Shown here in pieces: positions 10,822-18,980 of a DNA stretch of 20,000 bases (position 1 is the stretch's first letter; each line of letters begins with the position of its first letter). Origin of the DNA: Cryptococcus deneoformans JEC21 (taxonomy: Eukaryota; Basidiomycota; Tremellomycetes; Tremellales; Cryptococcaceae); assembly GCF_000091045.1 (NCBI RefSeq), contig NC_006684.1, positions 752,501-772,500 of the forward strand. Direction: 5' to 3'. Under the pieces are notes generated by a model, which was not told the origin of the DNA, did no database searches, and saw only the letters and a list, made by a program, of their open reading frames with translations. Both the position numbers and the translations under genes were made by a program.

Positions 10822-10823
10822 TA
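10822..10823. repeat. TA target-site duplication, right
   Basis: TA immediately outside the right terminal repeat, matching the TA at 7263-7264. Confidence 0.75.
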
Positions 10824-11305
10824 TGCGGCCGATGATGAAACACCAATAAATAATGTAATTATGTCCAGTAATTACGCAGCTCGTCCGGCAAGTCTTGCGT
10901 AAATTACCTGGCGGCCGTTGTTGGCCTCGTCAATCACACGTTGGCAGGTGGAGGCACATCTGGGCGAGTTTGGCTGCGTTAGGCGAGGGAACGAATTAGG
11001 GTTCCCCCGCCCGAACGGTTGTTGTATGAGAAGCGGAGAAAAATCCTTTCCTGATATCTTCACAAGTAGCGCATGCATCACTCGTGGCCATTATTCATCC
11101 TGGTTTGATCGTTTTATATATCACTGTAAATATAACCCAGAACCATGAGCAATATAGTCTGCGGCCTTCAAGTTCTATAACAACATTATCCAGTTTACTT
11201 TCTGAGGCTTCACAAACCGACTGGCCTCAAAGTCAACCTGGTGTCTGACTCTTTTGACCATCATTACCACGACCGCTCCTGTTCTGGTCAGACAATTAAA
11301 GACAG
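10824..11305. other. Upstream region of the PQ-loop gene
   Basis: This is 482 bp between the transposon and the PQ-loop start codon. It holds an imperfect inverted repeat (10868-10907) and should contain the PQ-loop promoter and 5' UTR. No coding sequence was supported. Confidence 0.55.
10868..10907. repeat. Imperfect inverted repeat (possible hairpin)
   Basis: GTAATTACGCA (10868-10878) faces TGCGTAAATTAC (10896-10907) across a 17-nt loop, with a single extra A. It lies just outside the transposon right end. It could be a remnant of a small element or a chance palindrome. Confidence 0.5.
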
Positions 11306-12337
11306 ATGAAAGAGAACTACGCCGTCGAGAATGCTTTGGGAACCATTGGCGCGGTCTTGTGGATGATCCAAAATATCCCTCAGGTCATCAAGTCATACCG
11401 CGAAAAGTCTACCAAGGGCCTATCAGCTTCACTCATGTTGTGAGTCAAACTTGTTGCGCTCATTTGTCATGTCGTCTTTTGAGCCTGACACAAGGGAAAA
11501 AGCATATGGGCACTGGGAACGGTGATTCACGGTGCTTACATCGTCGCTCAAAACTTTTCTATTCCATTACAAGTTCAGCCGCAAGTCTTCGCAGCGCTAG
11601 CTACCGTCTCTTGGTGTCAGTGTCTGCACTATGACAGAGGCTACTCGGTCAAATCCGTGTGGGCAATATTCATCGTCCTTTGTGGTATCTTTGCCGGGTT
11701 CGAGGTCGGTAGCGTGTATGCACTCTGGGTGAGGTTTTACCGATCAATCCGCTCGTTTGATTGAATTGCTGATATTCGGTGGGTCGGTATCAGGCGGGAC
11801 AACGAAACGGAGTGGAATGGCCAGTCTTGATGTATGGGTATCTCTCTGCTGTCCTTTTGGCCGTTGGGCTACTGTGAGTCATCCAACACTGTGCTCCCTG
11901 TGAGACTCTGCTGACGGATAGTTGAAAGGCCACAATATTGGGAGATCTACAAGTATCGTGAAGTTATTGGCATTTCGATGCTATTCATGGCTATCGATAT
12001 TCTGGGAGGGGTTTTTTCTTTTCTGAGCTTGCTTTTCCGGAAAGACCTTGATATCGCTGGTTTTGCAAGTCTTCCATCTGCCCTTTTCTTCATCCTGCCA
12101 CCGATTCACTAATATGTTATATAGGTGTCTTATGCTCTTGTCGTCGTGCTTGATGGCATAATAGTCGTCCTTTACTTCATTCTCAACCCTATTGCCAAAC
12201 GACGTCGCGCTAGGGAAGCCGAGAAGCAGCGGCCAGGCGACGAAGCGGGGATTGAGGGTAGATCGACCACTCCGGTGTCAACATCTCCCACGTTGATCGC
12301 CCATGGTTTTACGGTAGAAAAGCAGGATGCAAGATGA
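11306..12337 (+). CDS. PQ-loop repeat membrane protein (262 aa, 5 exons)
   Basis: PQ-loop proteins (cystinosin/SLC66/SWEET-like fold) are seven-helix carriers, often of the vacuole or lysosome, that move amino acids or other small solutes; the substrate here is unknown. Exons: 11306-11439, 11503-11728, 11794-11873, 11929-12064, 12125-12337, joining to 263 codons with the stop. The first PQ motif is in NIPQVIKSYREKSTKGLSA (residues 23-41). The second, LLPQYWEIYKYREVIGIS (146-163), appears only after the intron ending at 11928 is removed, which supports that acceptor. Several hydrophobic helices follow in each half (for example VWAIFIVLCGIFAGF, YALVVVLDGIIVVLYFIL). The C-terminal tail of about 55 residues is basic then Ser/Thr-rich, probably cytosolic. 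An in-frame TAA precedes ATG 11306, which fixes the start. It looks like one of the uncharacterised fungal PQ-loop proteins, but lysosomal cationic amino acid exporters (Ypq type) are a possible alternative. Confidence 0.9.
12065..12124 (+). other. GC-AG intron in the PQ-loop gene
   Basis: The 60-nt intron has donor GCAAGT, the strong consensus for GC donors, a CACTAAT branch site and acceptor ATATAG. Splicing it phase 0 joins ...DIAGF to VSYALVVV. No GT donor nearby keeps the frame. Confidence 0.8.
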
Positions 12338-12772
12338 TGATGATGCTGGAAAGGCAGAAGTGGAGATACCCGGACCGATAGCGCAGAAGGCGCGTAAGAG
12401 CTAGATGATTAGAGAAGCCTGGGGTGAAGAGGCACAAAAGAAGCCATTAATGTTGCGGGCGTGAAACAAATTTTTTGTTGGGTGTTGTACAACTACAACT
12501 ACAAACATCTCAGTAGAGCAAATAGATTGATGAGTAGGCATATTATTATAATGCATGATCTTGATATATACCGAACTGTACGATTTTTGCTACACTTGAT
12601 ACAGTATGTGTATGGCTTGTGGTTATAATCCCTCTTAGCCAGATAACGGATGCATGGCAAGACCGTCTCACACTAAAAAAGCAGGAAGCCAAGAGGCATT
12701 ACGTACCACACCATCACGAGACAGACGACGCTCAGGAACCGGGGCTGGCCACGAAGATGGACAGTAATAAAA

Positions 12773-12787
12773 ATGACGCGGCGTCAT
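12773..12787. promoter_or_regulatory. Palindrome with TGACG half-sites upstream of TPS2
   Basis: ATGACGC-G-GCGTCAT is a perfect inverted repeat around one base, about 400 bp before the TPS2 ATG. TGACG...CGTCA half-sites are of the bZIP (ATF/CREB) kind. Binding is inference only. Confidence 0.4.
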
Positions 12788-12998
12788 GCCAGGCGGCGGC
12801 GATGTCCGTGGAAGGACCTAGACTGGCGGAGCGTCATAGGACCCCTGAAACTCTGAGCCTGTTCCAGCGAATGCACTGCAGCCAGATGTGAATCTGCCTT
12901 GCGTTCTATCGTGGTTGATTCCAGCTCCTTCTTTCATCTTCCTTCCTCCTTTTATTTGCTTCCTTCCTTTCAGCTGACTCAACCGCACTCAATCACGC

Positions 12999-13136
12999 GT
13001 GAGTCCGTTCACTAGTCTCTTGCCTCCTTCCTTCCTTCCTTCCCCTCCCACGGCCACGTTTCTCCGCCGCTGGACCTCGCCCCAGTTCAGAAGCTGACTT
13101 GTGTTTATTCTCAACCCGTTTTCCCGTCTGCCACAG
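12999..13136 (+). other. Possible 5' UTR intron of TPS2
   Basis: GTGAGT at 12999 and a pyrimidine-rich acceptor GTCTGCCACAG ending at 13136 would define a 138-nt leader intron, with CTGAC at 13093-13097. It is longer than the coding introns nearby, so the call is weak. Confidence 0.3.
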
Positions 13137-13184
13137 TATCCACACCATATAAACCCTCGCTCCAGCCGCTTCCGCCCTGCCATC

Positions 13185-16100
13185 ATGGACTCAATGCACC
13201 CTGACCCCACGCCCGACATCCCCCCCTCTCTCCCCGATCTCAAGGCCCAAGTGGCCAGGCTTGAAGCCTCCCACAAGGAGAAAGGACTCCCGCTCTCGGG
13301 GCGCATCATCCACGTCATGCACCATCTCCCAGTGGAGATTGTCCGGATCGTCCCTGCCGATGCCCTCGAGTCCGCGGGAAGCGGCTTCCTTTCTCCGCCC
13401 ATGACACCCGAGTTCAAGCCCGAAGACGCCGAGACGACGGTGGAAAGCGCCGACGCCAAATGGCGTATCCATGCGAGGACTGCCCACCCAGCCCTGGTCA
13501 GCGGTATCAAGAGCCTGTCCGAAACCCACGACCAGTTGCTCGTCGCGTGGACCGGCGAGGTGCTCATACAGCCCGACAACACCCAAAGCCCGCAACAGCC
13601 ATCCCAGGCTACCTTCTCGTCCATAGCAAGCAATCTCCTTGCTCCTTTCTCTGGGGGAGCCGGTGACGCCACTCCCCAACCCCAACCCCCGCCTCAGCAG
13701 GGATCGTTGATGGTCTTTGGTGGAGAATTCAACGAGGCGGATCAGAAAGAGATTGCTTCCGAGTTGGACAGGTTTGCTGAAGCAGAATCCAAATTCGATC
13801 CTACAGACAAGCTCAAGTATGTTCCGGTCTTCCTACCCCCTGATGTCAGCAAGGGCCATTACGAAGGGTTCTGCAAAAAGAGTGCGTATATCTTGGCGAT
13901 CATGCCGATATCTTAACTAACGTTCTGCAGCTCTTTGGCCGCTCTTCCATTACCTTTTATGGCTCGACTCTACTGCCACCGTCCCCTCCCCTGACCCTTC
14001 TTGGCTCGCTTATCAAAAGACCAATCAAATGTTCGCTCAGCGTGTGGCCCAGATTTACAAGCCGGGTGATCTTATCATTTGCCATGATTACCATCTACTA
14101 CTTGCACCCAAGATGATTCGCGAGTCTCTTGGGCAAGTCTTCCACCCCAATGCCGGATGGGGTACTGCCCACCCGTCTCCTTCTTTACACCATGCTCAAC
14201 GCAAGGGCTTTGACTGGGAGAGCAATCAACAGACGCCTACGCCGGAAAAAGCCAAGGGCGAAAAGATCGGCGCGTTCATGAATCACGTGGGTACTGCCTT
14301 GGGCAACCACCTCGGGACAATGGAACACGGTCTGCAAAACGAGATCATGATTGGCATGTTCATGCACACCCCTTGGCCAAGCTCGGAAATTTTCAGGTGC
14401 CTCCCTAGTAAGTAATCTTCAGCGGTGACAAGGTTTTACGGCTGACATGTTTCCAGAGAGGAGAGAGATTCTTGACGGTATGTTGGGAGCCAACCTTGTA
14501 TCTTTCCAAACATACTCTTACTCCCGTCACTTCGTCTCTACCTGTATCCGAGTATGTGGGTACGAATCGACACCGGGCGGTGTGGACGCCAACGGCCAAG
14601 TGACCGCCGTCGGCTACTGCCCTATTGGCATCGACATCAAGCGCGTTGTGCACGATCGCGCCCAGCCCGGGGTTCTTCCTAAAATGCAGGCTCTTCGAGA
14701 CCTGTACAAGGACAAGAAGATCATCGTCGGCAGGGAAAAGCTTGACGTCGCTAAGGGTGTGTACAATAAACTTCAGGCGTTTGAAAAGTTCTTGCAAGTC
14801 TACCCTGAATGGCGAGGCAAGGTCGTCTTGATTCAGGTAACGACTCCGGCTTTGTCAGAGAGTCCCAAGTTGGAAAGAATGACTGCAGAGCTGGTGAGCC
14901 ATATCAATGGCACTTATGGGTCTTTGGACTTCACACCCGTTCACCACTAGTGAGTCAATTTTTCACGGTGCGTCTGATCCGAGCTAACAGTCTGTAGCCA
15001 TCAAGCGCTTGAAAAAGACGAGTATTTCGGTCTTCTTTCATGCGCCGATCTCGCTCTCATCACTTCCCTTCGCGATGGTATGAATACTACTTCTATGGAG
15101 TTCATTCTTTGTCAAGACAAGACTTCGAAATCCCCTCTCGTCCTTTCCGAGTTCATGGGTACCGCTCCATCATTTGCTTCTGCTCTACAGATCAACCCTC
15201 ATGACCTCTTGGGCGTTGCTCAAGCCATCAACAAGGGTTTGACCATGCGCGAGGAAGAGAAGGCTGAAAGGCACGCCAACTTGCTTGAGGGCGTCCTCGC
15301 GCACACCTCTCACACATGGGCGGCCACTATCCTCAAACAGCTCTTGGAGAATGTTGGCGGAGAGCATACTGCTCATCACACTCCAGCGTTGGATACCGCT
15401 CAATTCGCTGATGCCTACAAGAAGGCTAACAAGCGACTTCTTCTCTTTGACTATGACGGTACACTCACTCCTATCGTCAAGGTACCTGCACATGCAGTCC
15501 CAACGGAAAGAACGCGTAACGCCATTGCGGCACTTTGTAAGGACCCTAAGAATATCGTCTACCTCATATCTGGTCGAGATGGGGATTTCCTCGAAGAACA
15601 CTGGGGACATCTAGATAGGCTCGGCCTGTCGGCGGAGCATGGAAGCTTCGTCAAGCAGCCAGGGGAGGAAGATTTCATCAATATGACTGAAGCGTTGGAT
15701 ATGAGCTGGATGAGCGAGGTAGAGGAAATTTTCAAGTATTATACCGAGGTAAGTTTTTTTTTTTTTTTCTTTTTTGGCTCCCATCTTGTAGCGTGATTGC
15801 GGTACTGACGGGGCGTAGAGGACGACAGGCAGCACGATCGAGGTCAAAAAAGCTTCAATTACTTGGCACTACAGAAATTCTGATCCCGACTTTGGAGAAT
15901 TCCAGTGCAAGCAAGCTTTGGATCTTTTAGAGAGCTCCCTTGCTCCTCGACGACCCATAGAAGGTGTGTTCATATCGCTACTCGGAGAACGAAAACGGGG
16001 CGCAAAGCTCACCATTTGCATGCAGTTCTTGTTGGCAAGAAGAACCTTGAAGTCCGTCCGCTCGCTGTCAACAAGGGCGAGATTGTCAGGAGGTTGATGT

Positions 16101-16493
16101 ATGAGAACCCGGATGTTGACTTGATTTTCTGTGCTGGCGACGACAAGGTGAGGATCGGGTTTTGCTATCGTATTCTTGTCTTGTTACTAATCTTGGCTTG
16201 TTTTTCAGACTGATGAGGACATGTTCCGAGCTTTGAGAACCGTCTTCCCTCCCGGCGGCGTGGTTGACAACAATCCAGTCGTTATGAAGCCTCCTGTCGC
16301 TGTGACCTCAGCTCTGGAGCCTGAGGAAGTCGCAGAGCTCCCCGATGTTGAATTGAGTATTCGAACCAAGGGCGTGTTTGCTACCACTGTGGGCCCTCCC
16401 GCAAAGAGGACTCTTGCCGGGTGGCATGTTACTTGTCCTGAGGAGGTTGTTGAGGCATTAGAATCTCTCCTCGAGGAGATTCAAGTGGTTTAG
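13185..16493 (+). CDS. TPS2: Trehalose-6-phosphate phosphatase, Tps2 type (989 aa, 7 exons)
   Basis: Tps2 removes phosphate from trehalose-6-phosphate, the last step of trehalose synthesis, in the cytosol within the Tps1/Tps2 complex. Exons: 13185-13881, 13931-14407, 14457-14949, 14998-15748, 15819-15963, 16026-16147, 16209-16493; they join to 990 codons with the stop. The N-terminal half is a glycosyltransferase-20 (synthase-like) domain with HDYHLLLAPKMIRE, HTPWPSSEIFRCLP, GREKLDVAKGV and SLRDGMNTTSMEFILCQ. The C-terminal half is a HAD phosphatase: LLLFDYDGTLTPIV near residue 706 (nucleophile and acid aspartates), SGRDGDF near 747, LSAEHGSF, and GDDKTDEDMF near 895. The usual synthase N-terminal SNR motif is replaced by HVMHHLP, as expected for a non-catalytic synthase domain. 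About 70 residues (303-371) are inserted between the two conserved blocks of that domain. ATG 13185 is the first in frame. Identity and structure are secure. Confidence 0.95.
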
Positions 16494-16759
16494 GAAGGGG
16501 ATTGCATTGAATAAGGTCTTGATAAATGAAGGAAAACAGTTCAAACGACGTGGTTTTACTACTACGGAAAGTTGTGTATAGATCTTTGTCAAAAATCGTT
16601 TTGCCGCATAACTTGCATGTATATGATAAAGTTGAAATCTGTGCCAAGGGGCGAAACTATGGCGACTTGTGGCTTTGATAGTCATATACAGATACATGGT
16701 AAATAAATGCAAGCCCGAAGCAAAACACATGCAACCAGACAGACGCCTATCTCAAGTGC
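16494..16759. terminator. Shared 3' region of convergent TPS2 and ankyrin genes
   Basis: Only 266 bp separate the two stop codons, so both 3' UTRs and polyadenylation sites must lie or overlap here. The stretch is AT-rich. No separate terminator structure was seen. Confidence 0.55.
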
Positions 16760-17553
16760 TCAATCCTCTCTAGCCCGCTTTTGCTGGTCGCCTCCCGCTG
16801 GTGCCGGAGCTTCATCTTCCCCGGCTTCCCTTCCAAAAGCCAATCCATCCCTTACTGCCCGCTCTACAACCTCCCTCAGCCGTTCATCCGGCTCCACACC
16901 ATCTCTGGCACATTCTTCCATGATCCGTTGTGCCTCTTGAAGTAAAGCAACAGTTTGCGTTGACGTATAGTTATCCAAAGCGAGCTGAGATATTTGACCA
17001 TTGGAGATATCTCCATCCACAGCCTCCCTTTCATCAACCATTGCCTCGGGTCTTGTGGGCGCCACTTCGCCTGTCAACCCTCGGAGGAACGCTGCCACCT
17101 CTGGATGGTCTTCCTCCAGCTGCTCGGCAGCTGTTAAACCCTCTTGATTCTTCCATTTGGGGTCGGCACCGCTGTCAATAAGAAATTTGGCAACTTCAAT
17201 GTTTTCAACAACATATAGAGGTGTTTCTCCGTCGTCGTCCGTAAGATTGGGGTCACCGCCGATTGACAGGAGGTAGGAGAGAAGATCGATGTGAGCGTAA
17301 GAGGCAGCTGCGTGACTGGAGTGTCGCGGTTAGCAGATGTACAAGACATACACAGGGGAAGTAGCATACAGAGGAGTGTATGAATTGGCATCTTTGTCGT
17401 TAGCGGTGCAATTTTCCTGCTCGATCAAGTACTGACGAGCTACGCTCAGCAAGAGAACAGGTTAATTGAGAATGCATGATTACTTACTTTGACTCGTTCG
17501 ATATCGCCGTCAGAAGCGGCTACCCAGAGGTTCTTCCCAGATGTTTGAGCCAT
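16760..17553 (-). CDS. Small ankyrin-repeat protein (227 aa, 3 exons)
   Basis: Ankyrin repeats bind partner proteins; no enzyme domain is present. Minus-strand exons: 17553-17488, 17431-17370, 17315-16760, joining to 228 codons with the stop. The protein starts MAQTSGKNLWVAASDGDIER and has about three to four repeats in the first 140 residues, with the signature TPLHAAASYAHIDLLSYLL, then GGDPNLTDDDGETPLYVV and GADPKWKNQEGLTAAE. The C-terminal 85 residues are acidic and helical, with no motif I can name, and end in a basic-acidic tail (QQKRARED). The acceptor at 17432 follows CGTCAG and was chosen because it continues the repeat (RVK-YLIEQ). Layout and size recall small fungal ankyrin proteins, including the ribosomal chaperone Yar1 and an uncharacterised fission-yeast protein; which is orthologous cannot be settled here. 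It converges on TPS2. Confidence 0.9.
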
Positions 17554-17737
17554 GCTTTGCTTTATGGACGGTGGTTAAGCTGGTCAGATCGTTGACGATA
17601 TATGAGGTTCTGTACACGATTATTGTATTGTTGATATAAAATGACACTGATAAATAGCCGATTAATGGTAAATAAATGGAGCGAAGAGAGCTCAAAATTG
17701 TGACCACATGTGGAGGTTCATCCGTTCATCTCTTTTG

Positions 17738-17750
17738 TTTTATATATACA
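17738..17750 (-). promoter_or_regulatory. TATA-like element upstream of the ankyrin gene
   Basis: On the minus strand TGTATATATAAAA lies about 185 bp before the ankyrin ATG, a plausible core promoter position for this clade. A 10-bp palindrome CCACATGTGG (17704-17713) lies between it and the gene. Confidence 0.4.
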
Positions 17751-17775
17751 GAGCGGTACGGAGCTCGCGTTCATG

Positions 17776-17809
17776 GCTGACTGATGTCAATCGCTGACTG
17801 ATGTTAATG
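17776..17809. repeat. Tandem duplication of a 17-bp unit
   Basis: Two adjacent copies starting GCTGACTGATGT match at 15 of 17 positions. They lie about 225 bp upstream of the ankyrin gene on its promoter side. Confidence 0.7.
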
Positions 17810-18620
17810 TCAAGTTTACCGAAGCAGCCCGAACAGTGTGTCCAATACACCCACAGCACAGCAATAGAGCATTAAGCATCTTGCCCAGACGTTCAAAAAG
17901 TCATCAGTAATGTTCGATACAAATCGTATATCATGGTCATATACCATATAGTAGTCGTGACCCAGCCACCAGCTGTACCATAGTAACTGTAGCACATTTG
18001 TGGTACTACAATGTGCGCAATTCAACCAGTGACCCTTGGCATGGAATTGGAAAGTTCTGATAAGAACTCGAACGACAGTTGAATAACAGATACATAATAA
18101 TGATTCATAATCTAATATCTAAGTAACAAGGCAAGGCAGATTGAACCTTTTCCGGCGCTTCAACAGCTGAACAATGTTCAGGAGATTTTAAAACTATCAA
18201 ACCATCGTCAGCTTTCTAGCCTTGTGCTATATATAACAAGCTGGTAGGGAGATAAAGGTATCAGAGAACCTGGAAACAGCAGAGCTAACCCCTTGTTAGG
18301 GGATTGCTATTCAGATGGCACTTCCTATAATACTCAGGATATGATCTTCATAGGTGGATAGTGGAGAATGTCGGGAGGCATGATGCAGGGATTGAATAGA
18401 CAGAAGGAACACTCACCGATTATTGTAAGCGCTTGCAGTCCGTTGATTATAATAATAGAAAACCTGAATAAAGAACGAATGAAGAGAAGAGAAAGGAAAA
18501 GAATCCAAGAATTTCGTTCTGGCCGTCTGCTGTCATTCACAGCAAGTAAATAAAAGGTCGAACCACAAAATGCCACGTCATTGTGCACTTCATTGCCACG
18601 CGCCGGCCACGTGACCACAG

Positions 18621-18641
18621 CACTGCTGCTACTGCTGCTGC
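18621..18641. repeat. Short (CTG)n-type repeat
   Basis: CACTGCTGCT-ACTGCTGCTG, an imperfect trinucleotide run in the intergenic region, outside any supported gene. Confidence 0.7.
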
Positions 18642-18652
18642 AAAATTACTTT

Positions 18653-18666
18653 GTCGCGTCGCGTCC
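18653..18666. repeat. CGTCG repeat shared with the transposon
   Basis: GTCGCGTCGCGTC occurs here and again at 10702-10714 inside the transposon's 5' region, identical over 13 bases. The meaning is unknown. Confidence 0.5.
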
Positions 18667-18980
18667 GATAATTAACATGTTCATTCACCCTTATTCAATG
18701 CACGCAGCTTCATATGGCTTCCAGCGGGCCTGGGGAATTTTTTTGCGCCTTCTATAATATCCATTCGGGCACTTACTATGATATATAATTACTGGCATCT
18801 GCACGTCCCCCTTGCGTGACCGCAATGGCGGATAAAAGCCAGCCATGTCGTTCTTCATTTGTTTGCCCTTGCCTCCTTTTTCCGAATTACACCTACAGCT
18901 AAAGTGAAGGTGAGTTATTCACTGCTCCCATTCACTGAGATACCACCCTTACGTCTTACTCATCTCCAAACCCCAATTAG

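Larger units (their letters stand above)
12338..13184 (+). promoter_or_regulatory. PQ-loop 3' flank and TPS2 upstream region
   Basis: This 847-bp gap has no supported gene. The half near TPS2 is pyrimidine-rich (CTTCCTTCC runs at 12930-12970 and 13020-13045), typical of a fungal promoter and transcript leader. It contains a 15-bp palindrome (12773-12787) and CCCCT motifs (about 12842-12846 and 13040-13046) of the stress-response-element type, which would suit a trehalose gene but are short enough to occur by chance. Confidence 0.5.
17810..18824. other. Long intergenic region between divergent genes
   Basis: About 1 kb of mostly AT-rich sequence with no supported coding frame on either strand. 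It contains an E-box palindrome CACGTG (18608-18613), a short CTG repeat (18621-18641) and a CGTCG repeat (18653-18666). It should hold the upstream regions of the ankyrin gene (leftward) and of the gene at the right edge (rightward). A non-coding transcript cannot be excluded. Confidence 0.5.

Noticed and set aside
12619..12891. 90-codon plus-strand frame upstream of TPS2
   Set aside because: No ATG at its start, low-complexity content and no recognisable motif; it lies in the promoter region.
13020..13045. CTTCC tandem repeat as a possible CRISPR or satellite array
   Set aside because: Short pyrimidine-rich microsatellite typical of fungal promoter leaders; no spacers.
12989..13672. 227-codon open frame on the minus strand
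   Set aside because: Opposite the first TPS2 exon and its leader; Gly/Arg/Ser-rich composition follows from the antisense of that exon.
15755..15770. Long T run
   Set aside because: Lies within a TPS2 intron just after the donor; it is a simple polypyrimidine stretch, not a terminator.
18334..18618. 94-codon minus-strand frame with a hydrophobic stretch
   Set aside because: AT-rich intergenic sequence, no family resemblance and no supporting splice pattern; a small membrane protein cannot be fully excluded.
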